A DNA stretch of 64,000 nt from Salmonella enterica subsp. arizonae (GCF_008692845.1 NZ_VXJW01000001.1:806001-870000), one strand, 5' to 3'; counted from the first letter of the stretch, positions 57,076 to 64,000 are shown. Numbers and translations are program-made. Notes: generated by a model not told the origin, from the sequence alone.

Positions 57076-57380
57076 TTCAGGCGCTTCGCGAAGTATGTCG
57101 CGGCCTTCTGGAGAATGGTCAGTTCCTCATCCCGCTCTGCCAGTTGACGCTTCAGACGGGCGATCTCAGCGGACATCTCCTGTTCACGTTCAGAAGAAGA
57201 GAACTGATTTTGCTGTTTGCTTCGCCAGTTGTAGAGCTGTGATTCATACAGGCTAAGTTCGCGGGCGACTGCGGCCACACCAATGCGTTCAGCCAGTTTC
57301 AGGGCTTCCTGACGGAATTCAGGCGCGTGCTGCTTGCGGATCTTTTTGGTGGTTGATGCTGGTTTTGTCATGTGAGTCAC
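57072..57380 (-). CDS. IS3-group transposase OrfA
   Basis: A 102-aa DNA-binding protein: an HTH of the HTH_8/Tnp_1 type ([20 protein letters not shown] ... [11 protein letters not shown]) and a C-terminal leucine zipper ([20 protein letters not shown]). The A-rich end of the frame is the expected frameshift window into orfB. Intact. Confidence 0.92.
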   Translation of the reverse strand: MTHMTKPASTTKKIRKQHAPEFRQEALKLAERIGVAAVARELSLYESQLYNWRSKQQNQFSSSEREQEMSAEIARLKRQLAERDEELTILQKAATYFAKRLK

Positions 57381-57520
57381 CTCTGACTGAGAGTTTACTC
57401 ACTTAGTCGCGTGTCCACTATTGGTGGGTAAGATCATTGTTGCTTATAACTTGATAGCAGCTTGTACTGTGTTGCTGTTTAGTTCGATAGATTGGTCTGC
57501 GCCTCGCTCTTAGCAGACTA

Positions 57521-58053
57521 TTAAATTTGCCCATACATCTGTGCCACATACCGCCCACGCCCGTTACCATGCCCCAGATCCATCGCCACCATTGCCAGCG
57601 CCTCTTTCCGGCTAAACCCCTGCGCCAGATAGTGACGGATGGCATCCTACGCCTACGCATATCCGGGAATACACACATTTCCAGCCTGCGCTGGATGGTG
57701 TTCGCATAATGCGCAGACCAGCGTTTGTGCTCACCGTGCCAGTTTATGGCGATCTGGCGGAACGTATGCCCGTTCTTCTTTTTCTGTTGCGCAATTTTTT
57801 GTCAGCAGAAGGAGCAGCTCCTTCACGCACTCTGGCGCGTGCGGCGTCACGTAACTGGTGCGCCTTAAACAGGGAAACATCCGGTCAGGGACCAGAAAGC
57901 CTGCTTTTTCTCTTTACCAAGGATGCGGTACTTAATGTACCAGAGTATTAAGCCATTGGATTTGATCAGCAGGTATAGTCCTGAACTGTTTGTGAGCTTG
58001 AAGGATTTATCGGTGGGTTTAATCTTGCGGATAGCGGTATCGGTTGATGCCAT
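57521..58053 (-). pseudogene. Tyrosine-integrase remnants (P4-type N-terminus joined to a different C-terminal end)
   Basis: From 58053 the frame gives MASTDTAIRKIKPTDKSFKL ... GLYLLIKSNG ... LWYIKYRILGKEKK, the DUF4102 arm-binding domain of P4-type integrases. A frameshift near 57890 is followed by FKAHQLRDAARARVREG ... TFRQIAINWHGEHKRWSAHY. After NTIQRRLEMCVFPDMR the sequence jumps to a short C-terminal piece, AIRHYLAQGFSRKEALAMVA then MDLGHGNGRGRYVAQMYG, which looks like a different recombinase subfamily. The catalytic Arg/His core is gone. The gene starts beside a tRNA-Asn fragment, as expected for an asn-tRNA integrase. Confidence 0.8.
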
Positions 58054-58219
58054 AGGTGGGGGCTCCATTTTTTCAATGAACCGCGAGGCCCCCCGATTAA
58101 CCTCCCAAAAGCTATGCATATCAAGAAACCCGATAGTCCTTCTCAGGATAACCGGGCTAAGATAATTTCTTATTTTTTAAACGTCTCCGGACTCGCTGGA
58201 ATGTCCCGGGACTAAAATC

Positions 58220-58243
58220 TGGCTCCTCTGACTGGACTCGAAC
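58220..58243 (-). other. tRNA-Asn 3'-end fragment: attachment site of an asn-tRNA island
   Basis: 24 nt identical to the last 24 bases (T-arm 3' side, acceptor, CCA) of enterobacterial tRNA-Asn. It contains 16 of 17 bases of the att core CCAGTCAGAGGAGCCAA known for asn-tRNA islands such as the Yersinia HPI. The rest of the tRNA is absent. With this orientation the fragment is the displaced copy of an island lying to its right. Confidence 0.8.
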
Positions 58244-58521
58244 TTCATCTGTATCTCCTGTTATTAGTGGCATTGAAATGAAGGCGTGGTTTTTTACCAT
58301 CATATTTACCAACATTTTTAATCTTGTGTCGTTAAAATGTCAATTATATTCAATTGGTTATGACAACTTACCTTGCTGAACTTCACTGAACGATCTTCAT
58401 GTCTGGACTGATTGTTCCGCTGTTTTTACCTGCTCTATACAATAGATTACCGTAACCAAATCCGATATCTTTAGTCATAACATATCAAAGAGATAAGTAA
58501 AGCCAGAAGGATAGATACCTC

Positions 58522-59382
58522 ATGACCAAAGCGGAGATCGCGAGCGCTGTAAATGAATGGTTCAACATTGAAAACTACAGCGTCCTGCAAAATTTGACAG
58601 TAGAACAACTTTTCCAAGAGATAGAGAACAGGATTGTCGTTTACCGCATGGAGCAAAACCGTGCGGAGCTGTCTCCTGAAAACCTTAGCAGGCATCAGAA
58701 ATATTACGAAGAGTTGATTGAAGGTAAAGTCGTGTTTGGTGATGTTTTCGGAGGACCAGAAAAAAGACTGTCTTCCAGCTATGCCATCAAGCCTGTCACA
58801 CACCAAGGGCTATGGGAGGTGGCGGGTTATGTTGCTGCTTTCGATAAATACGTTAACCCTGAAGGAAAACCCCTGCCTCATATGGAAGTCTCGCACTATC
58901 TGAAGGAAGCCGGGGTAAACAACGAGGGGCTGATGCTGGTTCAAATTAATCTGGCGGAAACGTCATCCGAAGAAATCATTAATCACCTGAAAGTCATGGT
59001 TCCAGAGTGGAAAGAACAGCTACAGGCTCCTGAGCCTCCAGTCAGAGATTTCCGTTTTGGGGTCAGCAACCTCAAAAAAATACTTGATTACAACATTATC
59101 CCTATCATGGATCTGCTGTTCTGGGCGCAGGATGAAGAGGTCAGGATTGGTATGCCACAACTGACCAGCTTTTTATACCCTGATGAGTTTAAAGACGGTA
59201 TCCGTGATGTAGATAAGGTGAAATCAACAGATCATCCGCTGGCTGTCAAGTATCTGACAAAGCTTGCTCACTATCAGTCTTTTGTCGATTTTACCTATAA
59301 ATACGACGACAGAAGACACTGGAATGTTCAGGATCTGATCAGAGAGGAGCTTGGTAAGGATGAGCAATCCGGTCAGGACTGA
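58522..59382 (+). CDS. Uncharacterised 286-aa protein (DUF6387-like)
   Basis: A hydrophilic cytoplasmic protein, MTKAEIASAVNEWFNIENYS, with the segment LTVEQLFQEIENRIVVYRME and a C-terminal half with KILDYNIIPIMDLLFWAQ and LAVKYLTKLAHYQSFVDFTY. The N-terminal WF-x-I-E-x-Y ... QLFxE pattern resembles the DUF6387 family often found beside integrases in enterobacterial islands; this assignment is from memory and moderate. There is no catalytic motif that I recognise. It is the first gene after the att fragment, with AGAAGGATAGATACC as ribosome site. Confidence 0.7.
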   Translation: MTKAEIASAVNEWFNIENYSVLQNLTVEQLFQEIENRIVVYRMEQNRAELSPENLSRHQKYYEELIEGKVVFGDVFGGPEKRLSSSYAIKPVTHQGLWEVAGYVAAFDKYVNPEGKPLPHMEVSHYLKEAGVNNEGLMLVQINLAETSSEEIINHLKVMVPEWKEQLQAPEPPVRDFRFGVSNLKKILDYNIIPIMDLLFWAQDEEVRIGMPQLTSFLYPDEFKDGIRDVDKVKSTDHPLAVKYLTKLAHYQSFVDFTYKYDDRRHWNVQDLIREELGKDEQSGQD

Positions 59383-59557
59383 CCTTCCAAAAGGCGGTGT
59401 GTTGCGCAATGCAAATATCGCCTATATTCACAAAGGCTGAGCATACCCTATTTTACCCCTTCCAAGAATATGCGTAAAAAACTTATCCCTGAATGTCCCT
59501 CTTAAATCACAAGGAAAATCCATACAATTATCTCATCGAACAACACAGGAGATAAAT

Positions 59558-59776
59558 ATGGTTCAAATCAAAACAGATAAACATCCAAAACTGATTCGGT
59601 TATCCGAAGTAATAAGAAGAACGGGATTTGGTAAAACGTGGATTTATACGCTTATCAAAACCGGACGTTTTCCTTCACAGGTAAAAACCGGTGTAAGAGC
59701 AGTCGCCTTTATTGAAAGTGAGATCGATGCATGGATTGATAACGCTATCGCTCGCTCACGGAATGTATCTAAATAA
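59558..59776 (+). CDS. AlpA-family transcriptional regulator
   Basis: A 72-aa MerR-like winged-helix regulator: LIRLSEVIRRTGFGKTWIYT LIK with the typical GRFPSQVKTG wing and FIESEIDAWI end. AlpA proteins in P4-like satellites and CP4-type prophages activate excision or other island genes. Strong ribosome site (ACAGGAGATAAAT). It heads the run of small genes to its right, 20 bp before the next ORF. Confidence 0.88.
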   Translation: MVQIKTDKHPKLIRLSEVIRRTGFGKTWIYTLIKTGRFPSQVKTGVRAVAFIESEIDAWIDNAIARSRNVSK

Positions 59777-59796
59777 TATAAATAAGAGGAAATAAA

Positions 59797-60123
59797 ATGA
59801 TAAATACAATGTTGCCCACAATGCAAATAAATGTCAGTAATGACGCCACAAGGTTTTTTATATTGAAAAGCGTAGAGGATTATGATGCCTATTTACAACG
59901 TATGCGAAAATACATGGGGGAAAGATTCCATCATAACCTTGAAGACGATAGTTATATGGAAGGTGTATTAAAGTCAATAATAGAAAACGGCAAGAAAGAC
60001 TTTAAAGATTTTTTGAAAAGGAATAAATATAAAGGTTCGATTAAGGACGTTTATTTTGATGAGGTGCTTGTTCATCTAAGGCAGATTCATCAGGTAATGA
60101 GTTATCTCATCCTGCATGTCTAA
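59797..60123 (+). CDS. Small island protein A (108 aa), unknown
   Basis: Charged, helical protein with GKKDFKDFLKRNKYKGSIKD and the C-terminal pattern VYFDEVLVHLRQIHQVM. This pattern, an aromatic F followed by (E/Q)V, a hydrophobic helix and a conserved His, recurs in the ORFs at 60498 and 60918. It follows alpA by 20 bp with a GAGGAAATAAA site and is probably co-transcribed. No known domain. Confidence 0.65.
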   Translation: MINTMLPTMQINVSNDATRFFILKSVEDYDAYLQRMRKYMGERFHHNLEDDSYMEGVLKSIIENGKKDFKDFLKRNKYKGSIKDVYFDEVLVHLRQIHQVMSYLILHV

Positions 60124-60188
60124 TCTGTATCTTTTGTCTGTTTGGTCTCGGAAGGGGCTAATAATCAACTTAATATAGGAATATACCA

Positions 60189-60425
60189 ATGAAAAATGAT
60201 ATATCGGTAGTAGTAAGTATGTTATGTGAAAGAACACCTAAAACACTTAGCGTTATTCAGGAAAGTTTCAATGTTTTTGTTGCACTGAGTGGCTTTCCTG
60301 TTGAGGAAATCATGATGGATAAAAACTTATTAGATGCGTTGAATAGATATGTGAATAATGATTTAGTTGATGAAATGGGTTTGGAATATGGATCTGAACT
60401 CATCAATCTGGTTTATAACAAATAG
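60189..60425 (+). CDS. Small island protein B (78 aa), unknown
   Basis: Acidic, helical protein (MKNDISVVVSMLCERTPKTL ... EYGSELINLVYNK). It does not share the C-terminal pattern of its neighbours. A TATAGGAATATACC site precedes the start. Bounded on both sides by short GC-rich hairpins (60145-60158 and 60436-60451). No known domain. Confidence 0.6.
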   Translation: MKNDISVVVSMLCERTPKTLSVIQESFNVFVALSGFPVEEIMMDKNLLDALNRYVNNDLVDEMGLEYGSELINLVYNK

Positions 60426-60497
60426 TATTTTCCTTGTCCCCATACCGGGACTAAATAAAATGAACGCCAAATAATCATATAAAAGTGAGGGTTAATT

Positions 60498-60788
60498 ATG
60501 TCTAAAAAAAGTGTTATTGAAAATAAATCTACAAAACTGTTTATTGATCTTGCATGCAGGTCATTTGATGCAAACTGGAAAGCCTTTCAGGAAGCGAATG
60601 GGGAGAGTAGTGAGCGGCTTGATGATTCTGTTTTCATAAGTCTATTTCTTATGTATGTCATTGACCATATTAAGAACAACTTTGTGAAGTTCACGACTCA
60701 GGAAGGGGATTGTGGAAATATTAATGAAGTTAACTTTGAGCAAGTTGCTGTTGTGTTGGTTTGGCATACTGAGAGGTTCAGAAAATAA
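60498..60788 (+). CDS. Small island protein C (96 aa), unknown, related to A and D
   Basis: Helical protein starting MSKKSVIENKSTKLFIDLAC; it shares an N-terminal NKST-x-F pattern with protein D (MNTFKNKSTEIFYVVSL) and the C-terminal EVNFEQVAVVLVWHTERF pattern with A and D. A GTGAGGGTTAATT site precedes the start. Followed by a perfect 7-bp hairpin with a GGAA loop. No known domain. Confidence 0.65.
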   Translation: MSKKSVIENKSTKLFIDLACRSFDANWKAFQEANGESSERLDDSVFISLFLMYVIDHIKNNFVKFTTQEGDCGNINEVNFEQVAVVLVWHTERFRK

Positions 60789-60917
60789 GTTCTGAAGTTG
60801 CCCCGGAAGGGGCAAGCTCTACACATAGGAAATAAATATATCATTTCCGCTAATGAATTTATATAACGCTGATATTGCACCATATCATCTTTTAACATTA
60901 ATCAAAAGGAAATAGAA

Positions 60918-61214
60918 ATGAATACATTTAAGAATAAATCTACTGAAATTTTTTATGTTGTGTCCTTGCATATCTATGCGGAGCTTTTTAACTCAAAGGA
61001 TAAAACGACCAGTAATATGATTATGACACATGTAATGGATCATGAGTTTATCTGTAAACTAATCGATCTGGCGATGAGAAATGCTGAGAAGCATCTTCTG
61101 AAAAAAGCATGGAAAAAGAACGCTGCTGAAAAACTGTCTGAAGTGGACTTTAAAGAGGTCAGGCAGGCATTAGCTAAAATGCATTACACTGTTCTGGCAG
61201 AATCAATATGCTGA
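60918..61214 (+). CDS. Small island protein D (98 aa), unknown, related to A and C
   Basis: Basic, helical protein (MNTFKNKSTEIFYVVSLHIY ... LSEVDFKEVRQALAKMHYTV). It shares NKST near the start and EVxFxxV...L...H near the end with protein C, and the latter pattern with A. An AAAAGGAAATAGAA site precedes the start. Followed by a GCCCC/GGGGC hairpin. No known domain. Confidence 0.65.
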   Translation: MNTFKNKSTEIFYVVSLHIYAELFNSKDKTTSNMIMTHVMDHEFICKLIDLAMRNAEKHLLKKAWKKNAAEKLSEVDFKEVRQALAKMHYTVLAESIC

Positions 61215-61354
61215 TGTGTGCTTACGGCTATTGGCCCCTTCATGGGGCTGATAACAAGGCTGATTTTGAAGCTAAAAATAATAGTGAATAAGTTCTAATA
61301 AAAATATTTTGCTGATGTTATACAGCGAAAAATATTCCAGCTAAGGAGCTAAAA

Positions 61355-61591
61355 ATGATTGATGAATTTCATGTTATGTATATGTACAAGAAAATCCAAG
61401 CTGAAGCCGCAACTACCGACATCAAAACGCTGGAACAACTATTGAAGAAGTTCCGTCAAGTCGTTGCGGAGCGACGGGAAGAGTATTATCAGGATATTGG
61501 AGAGAAAAAAACGCAGAAATTAAAGACTAAAAGATTACAACAGTTTCTTGAGAAAATGGAACGTGATCGTGTTTCACCCTTTGAGTTATAA
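61355..61591 (+). CDS. Small island protein E (78 aa), unknown
   Basis: Highly charged helical protein (MIDEFHVMYMYKKIQAEAAT ... QKLKTKRLQQFLEKMERDRV), probably coiled-coil. Preceded by a strong TAAGGAGCTAAAA site and followed 10 bp later by a terminator-like inverted repeat. It is the last gene of the plus-strand series. Resembles small accessory proteins of P4-like elements only in size and composition. Confidence 0.6.
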   Translation: MIDEFHVMYMYKKIQAEAATTDIKTLEQLLKKFRQVVAERREEYYQDIGEKKTQKLKTKRLQQFLEKMERDRVSPFEL

Positions 61592-61600
61592 AATAAAACG

Positions 61601-61628
61601 ACCATATTGGCAGATTTACCAATATGGT
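61601..61628. terminator. Bidirectional terminator between convergent island genes
   Basis: Perfect 10-bp inverted repeat ACCATATTGG/CCAATATGGT with an 8-nt loop. It lies between the convergent stops of protein E (61591) and the 155-aa gene (61648), with T-rich DNA to the right. Confidence 0.75.
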
Positions 61629-61647
61629 TGGTAATGTTTTTATTTTT

Positions 61648-62115
61648 TTAGATAGAAAATTTTCGGCGTTTTGTAGTTGATGCGTTAAAATCTGATGAGA
61701 TAGAAGAAAGCTGTTCAAGGCTCTGTTCAATAGAACGCTGAAGCTCAAGAGCAGCTTCTGTACGTTGTTTGATGACAAGAGCGAAGGGTTCATCAGGTGT
61801 TTTTTCTAACAACGTTTTTCTGTAGAGTATGGATTCATGAACCTTCTCAAGGCTCTTGGATGCAAGGGCCGATGAATGACTGACAGGATTGAGTTCTTCA
61901 ATAAATTTTTCGAGCAGGGATATTTTCTTCCTGTCCAGCCTGAGTAATTCAATATGTGCTGATTTAAATTTCTTGGCTTCAATTAAAAGTGAACCATTAG
62001 TTCTTAGTCTGCGATATTCTGCTTTATATTCAGTCATCGTTGGATATTTTTTTAAAGCTTTGATGGTGTTCAGATAGTGAATTAAATCATCATTGTCTAA
62101 TTTTACTTTCCTCAT
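61648..62115 (-). CDS. Uncharacterised island protein, 155 aa
   Basis: Hydrophilic, mainly helical protein MRKVKLDNDDLIHYLNTIKA ... with a long Leu/Glu-rich segment (TEAALELQRSIEQSLEQLSS) suggesting a coiled coil, and a basic tail (TTKRRKFSI). It lies downstream of the RepL-like gene on the same strand with a 101-bp gap. No known domain; a partition or replication-accessory role is only a guess from position. Confidence 0.6.
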   Translation of the reverse strand: MRKVKLDNDDLIHYLNTIKALKKYPTMTEYKAEYRRLRTNGSLLIEAKKFKSAHIELLRLDRKKISLLEKFIEELNPVSHSSALASKSLEKVHESILYRKTLLEKTPDEPFALVIKQRTEAALELQRSIEQSLEQLSSISSDFNASTTKRRKFSI

Positions 62116-62216
62116 ATATACCTCGTAAATAAAATAGTGAATATATTTATATTACGAGATATAGTGTAAGTGTCAAATATAACCGGGAAATAAGAATGAT
62201 AATATTCAGATGAAAA

Positions 62217-62918
62217 CTATATTCTTTCTTCTTGATCAACATCTTCAGGATAATCATAAAAAATGTTATCTTCTGAAACAGAGTCCCAGTCAATATCTTC
62301 TTCGGGAGTAGAAAGTAAAGGTTTATCATCTTCTTTATCGATTGTTTTTTCTGCGCTGTTTGTAAGTACCGTATCTTTATAAACGGTGACGAATACGTCT
62401 TCTATACCTTCACTGGTCGTTCTCAGCGACTTCTTAACATATTCTTTCCTTGTGGCATTTAATGTTCTGTACTGGCCTTTCAGAAAGAGATTTGCGTTTA
62501 TCATGGTATGCTTCCCTTCTTTGACCAGAATGCCTTTATTTATTAGCTTATTCCAGCATTTACACACGTTAGATTTGCTCATATTAAGCTCTTCTGCGAG
62601 TGCCGACTGAGATATACTGGCAATGAGGTTTCCATGCTGCATGAGTTTACATAAGCGGATCATTATTGTGTATTCTGCACCAGACATATTTTTTCCGAGC
62701 TTTTCCAGATTATCAAGAAAAGCATGAACATAGGCTATTCCCGGTTGAATATCAGAACTTCTCTCTTTTTTTACATTTACGGTTATTTTATCCTTTCTGT
62801 TTCTGTTATAAAAACTGTAAATCTCCAGTTTCTGTTTGTCTGTAAAATGATTTCTGTTTATATATTCTTCCACTTCTTCACTGCTGGAGGTCATTATTGT
62901 ATTGTAATCAATGCTCAT
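62217..62918 (-). CDS. Winged-helix protein, RepL-like plasmid replication protein candidate
   Basis: A 233-aa protein. The central part (about residues 75-150) reads NMSGAEYTIMIRLCKLMQHG, SQSALAEELNMSKSNVCKCW and NKLINKGILVKEGKHTMINA, then LFLKGQY. This is a winged HTH in the layout of RepL-type replication proteins, where the wing is followed by N-x-x-(L/F)-F-x-K-G. The first 70 residues are charged and the last 60 are very acidic (DDKPLLSTPEEDIDWDSVSE). A transcriptional regulator is the alternative. AT-rich; start at 62918 with AAAGGATAACC site. The upstream region holds an inverted repeat and a hairpin array. Confidence 0.6.
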   Translation of the reverse strand: MSIDYNTIMTSSSEEVEEYINRNHFTDKQKLEIYSFYNRNRKDKITVNVKKERSSDIQPGIAYVHAFLDNLEKLGKNMSGAEYTIMIRLCKLMQHGNLIASISQSALAEELNMSKSNVCKCWNKLINKGILVKEGKHTMINANLFLKGQYRTLNATRKEYVKKSLRTTSEGIEDVFVTVYKDTVLTNSAEKTIDKEDDKPLLSTPEEDIDWDSVSEDNIFYDYPEDVDQEERI

Positions 62919-63054
62919 CGGTTATCCTTTTATTGTTATTATGTTTATTCTATATAATGCAGGATATACTTTTGTCAAAAATAAATGTGAAAAAAGGAAA
63001 AATAATACACTTTTGCGAAATAGCGTTCACTTCTTTCTGGGAATTTTAACTATA

Positions 63055-63102
63055 AAAAAGTTTCCACAGAAGAAACTTAAATTTCCGTACAGGAAACTTT
63101 TT
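63055..63102. promoter_or_regulatory. Long inverted repeat upstream of the RepL-like gene
   Basis: Perfect 11-base arms AAAAAGTTTCC (63055-63065) and GGAAACTTTTT (63092-63102), with a further GAAACTT/AAATTTCC pair between them. About 140 bp upstream of the RepL-like start. Candidate operator, or the start of a structured leader. Confidence 0.55.
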
Positions 63103-63189
63103 CCGTGAAATCTCTTTTAAATGTAATAGGTTACGCCTCCTTAATACTATAATATGTTTAATAACCTTAACGGGGAGTGTGCCGGTTAA

Positions 63190-63580
63190 ATGGCACCGTC
63201 TATTTTTCTGCTTTGTTTTTACTTGATGTTATGGACAGCAAGTGATTGTTTTATACAATCACGAAGCGCTGCTGATTTTTTAGTAAATATACAATTGTTT
63301 TTCCTCTACGTTATAGCGGCTACGCCGCAATTCTTTATGGATAAATCCATCATTAACAGGGATGAACCCTGTTTAAGCAATGTGATTGTTTTGGACAATC
63401 ACGAAGTACTGCTGTGGATATTGTTTTTCTGTAAACTTAAGAATAAATGCTATATATCGAAAAAGGATCTGATCTTCGGTAAAAGGATCCTTTCCATATT
63501 GCAATTAAATAATGGAAACTGTGTTAGCCATTAAATCCCATTGGATATCAGCGCCAGGGCGTAGCCGTGCGGCAGCACAT
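63190..63580 (+). other. Hairpin-dense non-coding region with a 33-bp direct repeat
   Basis: A 114-codon frame (63190-63534) crosses this region, but it lacks a convincing ribosome site and its two copies of a 33-bp repeat (63242-63274 and 63382-63414, 29 of 33 identical, exactly 140 bp apart) are read in different frames, so I treat it as non-coding. Each repeat starts with the palindrome GTGATTGT...ACAATCAC. Between them lie GCGGCTACGCCGC (63316-63328) and AACAGGG-ATGAA-CCCTGTT (63355-63373). Possible roles: replication origin, antisense RNA or structured leader. Confidence 0.5.
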
Positions 63581-63723
63581 GGGCGTTAGCTCATAAGATA
63601 AATATCTTTTCAAAAAGAATGACAAACAAAAAGTAAACCTGTACTGAATTATAAGTTAAATTTGATTTTTCAATGGAAAGTGGTATTTAAATATATAACA
63701 AACACAATAAAGAGAGGTAAGCA

Positions 63724-63993
63724 ATGGAAAGAATAAAAATAATAAGTATTTTTAAAATAAACGAAAAAGTACCCTTTATGACATGTATCGCAACCGATAT
63801 GGAAGAAAGTGAAGACGGAATAAAGCTCATGCTGGAAAGTGATGAAAGCATCTGCATTAAAGATTACGGTTATTACGTCCTGTCAGAAGTTGACTGTGAT
63901 TTGGACAGAGAACAAATGATAAACAGCTACAGAAGGTTGTTTTCTGAACTCAGTAGGATAGGTAAAGTGACAGTAAATTCATTAATGTCCTGA
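63724..63993 (+). CDS. Uncharacterised island protein, 89 aa
   Basis: Small acidic protein MERIKIISIFKINEKVPFMT ... with beta-rich first half (SICIKDYGYYVLSEVD) and helical second half (REQMINSYRRLFSELSRIG). Good AGAGAGGTAAGCA ribosome site. The frame is complete within the window and ends 7 bp before its edge. No known domain. Confidence 0.6.
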   Translation: MERIKIISIFKINEKVPFMTCIATDMEESEDGIKLMLESDESICIKDYGYYVLSEVDCDLDREQMINSYRRLFSELSRIGKVTVNSLMS

Positions 63994-64000
63994 ACTGAAA

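Larger units (their letters stand above)
56179..57436 (-). mobile_element. Complete IS3-group insertion sequence (IS3 family), 1258 bp
   Basis: Bounded by imperfect inverted repeats: left TGATCCTACCCGCGTAATGT, right (inward) TGATCTTACCCACCAATAGT, both continuing GGACACG. The length of 1258 bp equals that of IS3. It holds two overlapping frames, orfA and orfB, transcribed right to left. The three bases outside each end differ (GGA and TTG), so there is no target-site duplication. The closest relatives by memory are IS3 of E. coli and IS1351 of Salmonella; an exact name needs a search. Confidence 0.9.
60145..61248 (+). repeat. Series of four short GC-rich intergenic hairpins
   Basis: One hairpin follows each of four consecutive small ORFs: GTCTC-GGAA-GGGGC (60145-60158), GTCCC...GGGAC (60436-60451), TTGCCCC-GGAA-GGGGCAA (60798-60815) and GCCCC-TTCAT-GGGGC (61234-61248). 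They stand out in otherwise AT-rich DNA, have no T-runs and two have GNRA-type loops, so they look like RNA stability or processing elements rather than terminators. Confidence 0.65.

Noticed and set aside
63190..63534. 114-aa hydrophobic protein
   Set aside because: The 33-bp repeat inside it is used in two different frames and several hairpins cross it; treated as non-coding, though not excluded.
58200..64000. CRISPR array or known restriction-modification/toxin-antitoxin system in the island
   Set aside because: No regularly spaced short direct repeats with unique spacers and no recognisable nuclease, methylase or toxin motif were found.

Overview
The window is a chromosomal segment of Salmonella enterica. 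Gene order and protein sequences follow the otsBA - ftnB - ftnA - tyrP - uvrC/uvrY - sdiA - fliA/fliC - fliE-R - rcsA - dcm/vsr stretch shared with E. coli. Salmonella-specific features are fliB (flagellin lysine methylase) beside fliC, an EcgA-type lipoprotein endopeptidase, ompS1 remains and a PipB-like type III effector gene. The serovar cannot be fixed from sequence reading alone. The flagellin is short (424 aa) and araH, amyA, yedJ and ompS1 are all broken, so the strain is unlikely to be a close S. Typhimurium relative.

Layout. 1-12.5 kb: trehalose synthesis (otsBA), an araH relic, a DJ-1-family gene, two ferritins, small conserved genes, the tyrosine permease tyrP with paired TyrR boxes, yecA, an EcgA-like endopeptidase and three tRNA genes (Leu, Cys, Gly). 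12.6-20.8 kb: pgsA, uvrC-uvrY, yecF, the AHL receptor gene sdiA and the cystine uptake cluster tcyN-tcyL-dcyD-tcyJ. 20.9-28.2 kb: flagellar region III part 1 (fliZ, fliA, fliB, fliC; divergent fliD-S-T), then a collapsed amyA. 28.2-42.2 kb: yedD, yedE-yedF, a small exported protein, fliE, then the uninterrupted fliF-G-H-I-J-K and fliL-M-N-O-P-Q-R blocks that build the basal body, switch and export gate. 42.2-52 kb: rcsA, dsrB, yodD, the sRNA DsrA, yedP, dgcQ, yodC, yedI, yedA, vsr-dcm, broken yedJ, yedR and a probable RseX sRNA.

52.5-64 kb is accessory DNA. It starts with a wrecked ompS1 carrying an IS150-like fragment and cspB with a downstream Cys-rich cold-shock ORF that lacks an AUG. A pentapeptide-repeat gene resembling the SPI-2 effector PipB follows, then a complete IS3-type insertion sequence and remnants of tyrosine integrases. 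Next comes a 24-nt piece of the 3' end of a tRNA-Asn gene, the classic attachment site of asn-tRNA islands. Beyond it lies an AT-rich island with a large ORF of unknown function, an AlpA-type regulator, a run of small ORFs separated by short GC-rich hairpins, a RepL-like winged-helix protein, and a hairpin-rich stretch that looks more like an RNA or replication-control region than a gene. The island runs out of the window.

The most promising undescribed items are the PipB-like effector and this island: three small ORFs sharing a C-terminal pattern, one hairpin after each gene, and the RepL-like gene next to a hairpin array with a 33-bp direct repeat spaced exactly 140 bp. All statements come from reading the sequence and remembered family features; no database search was run.
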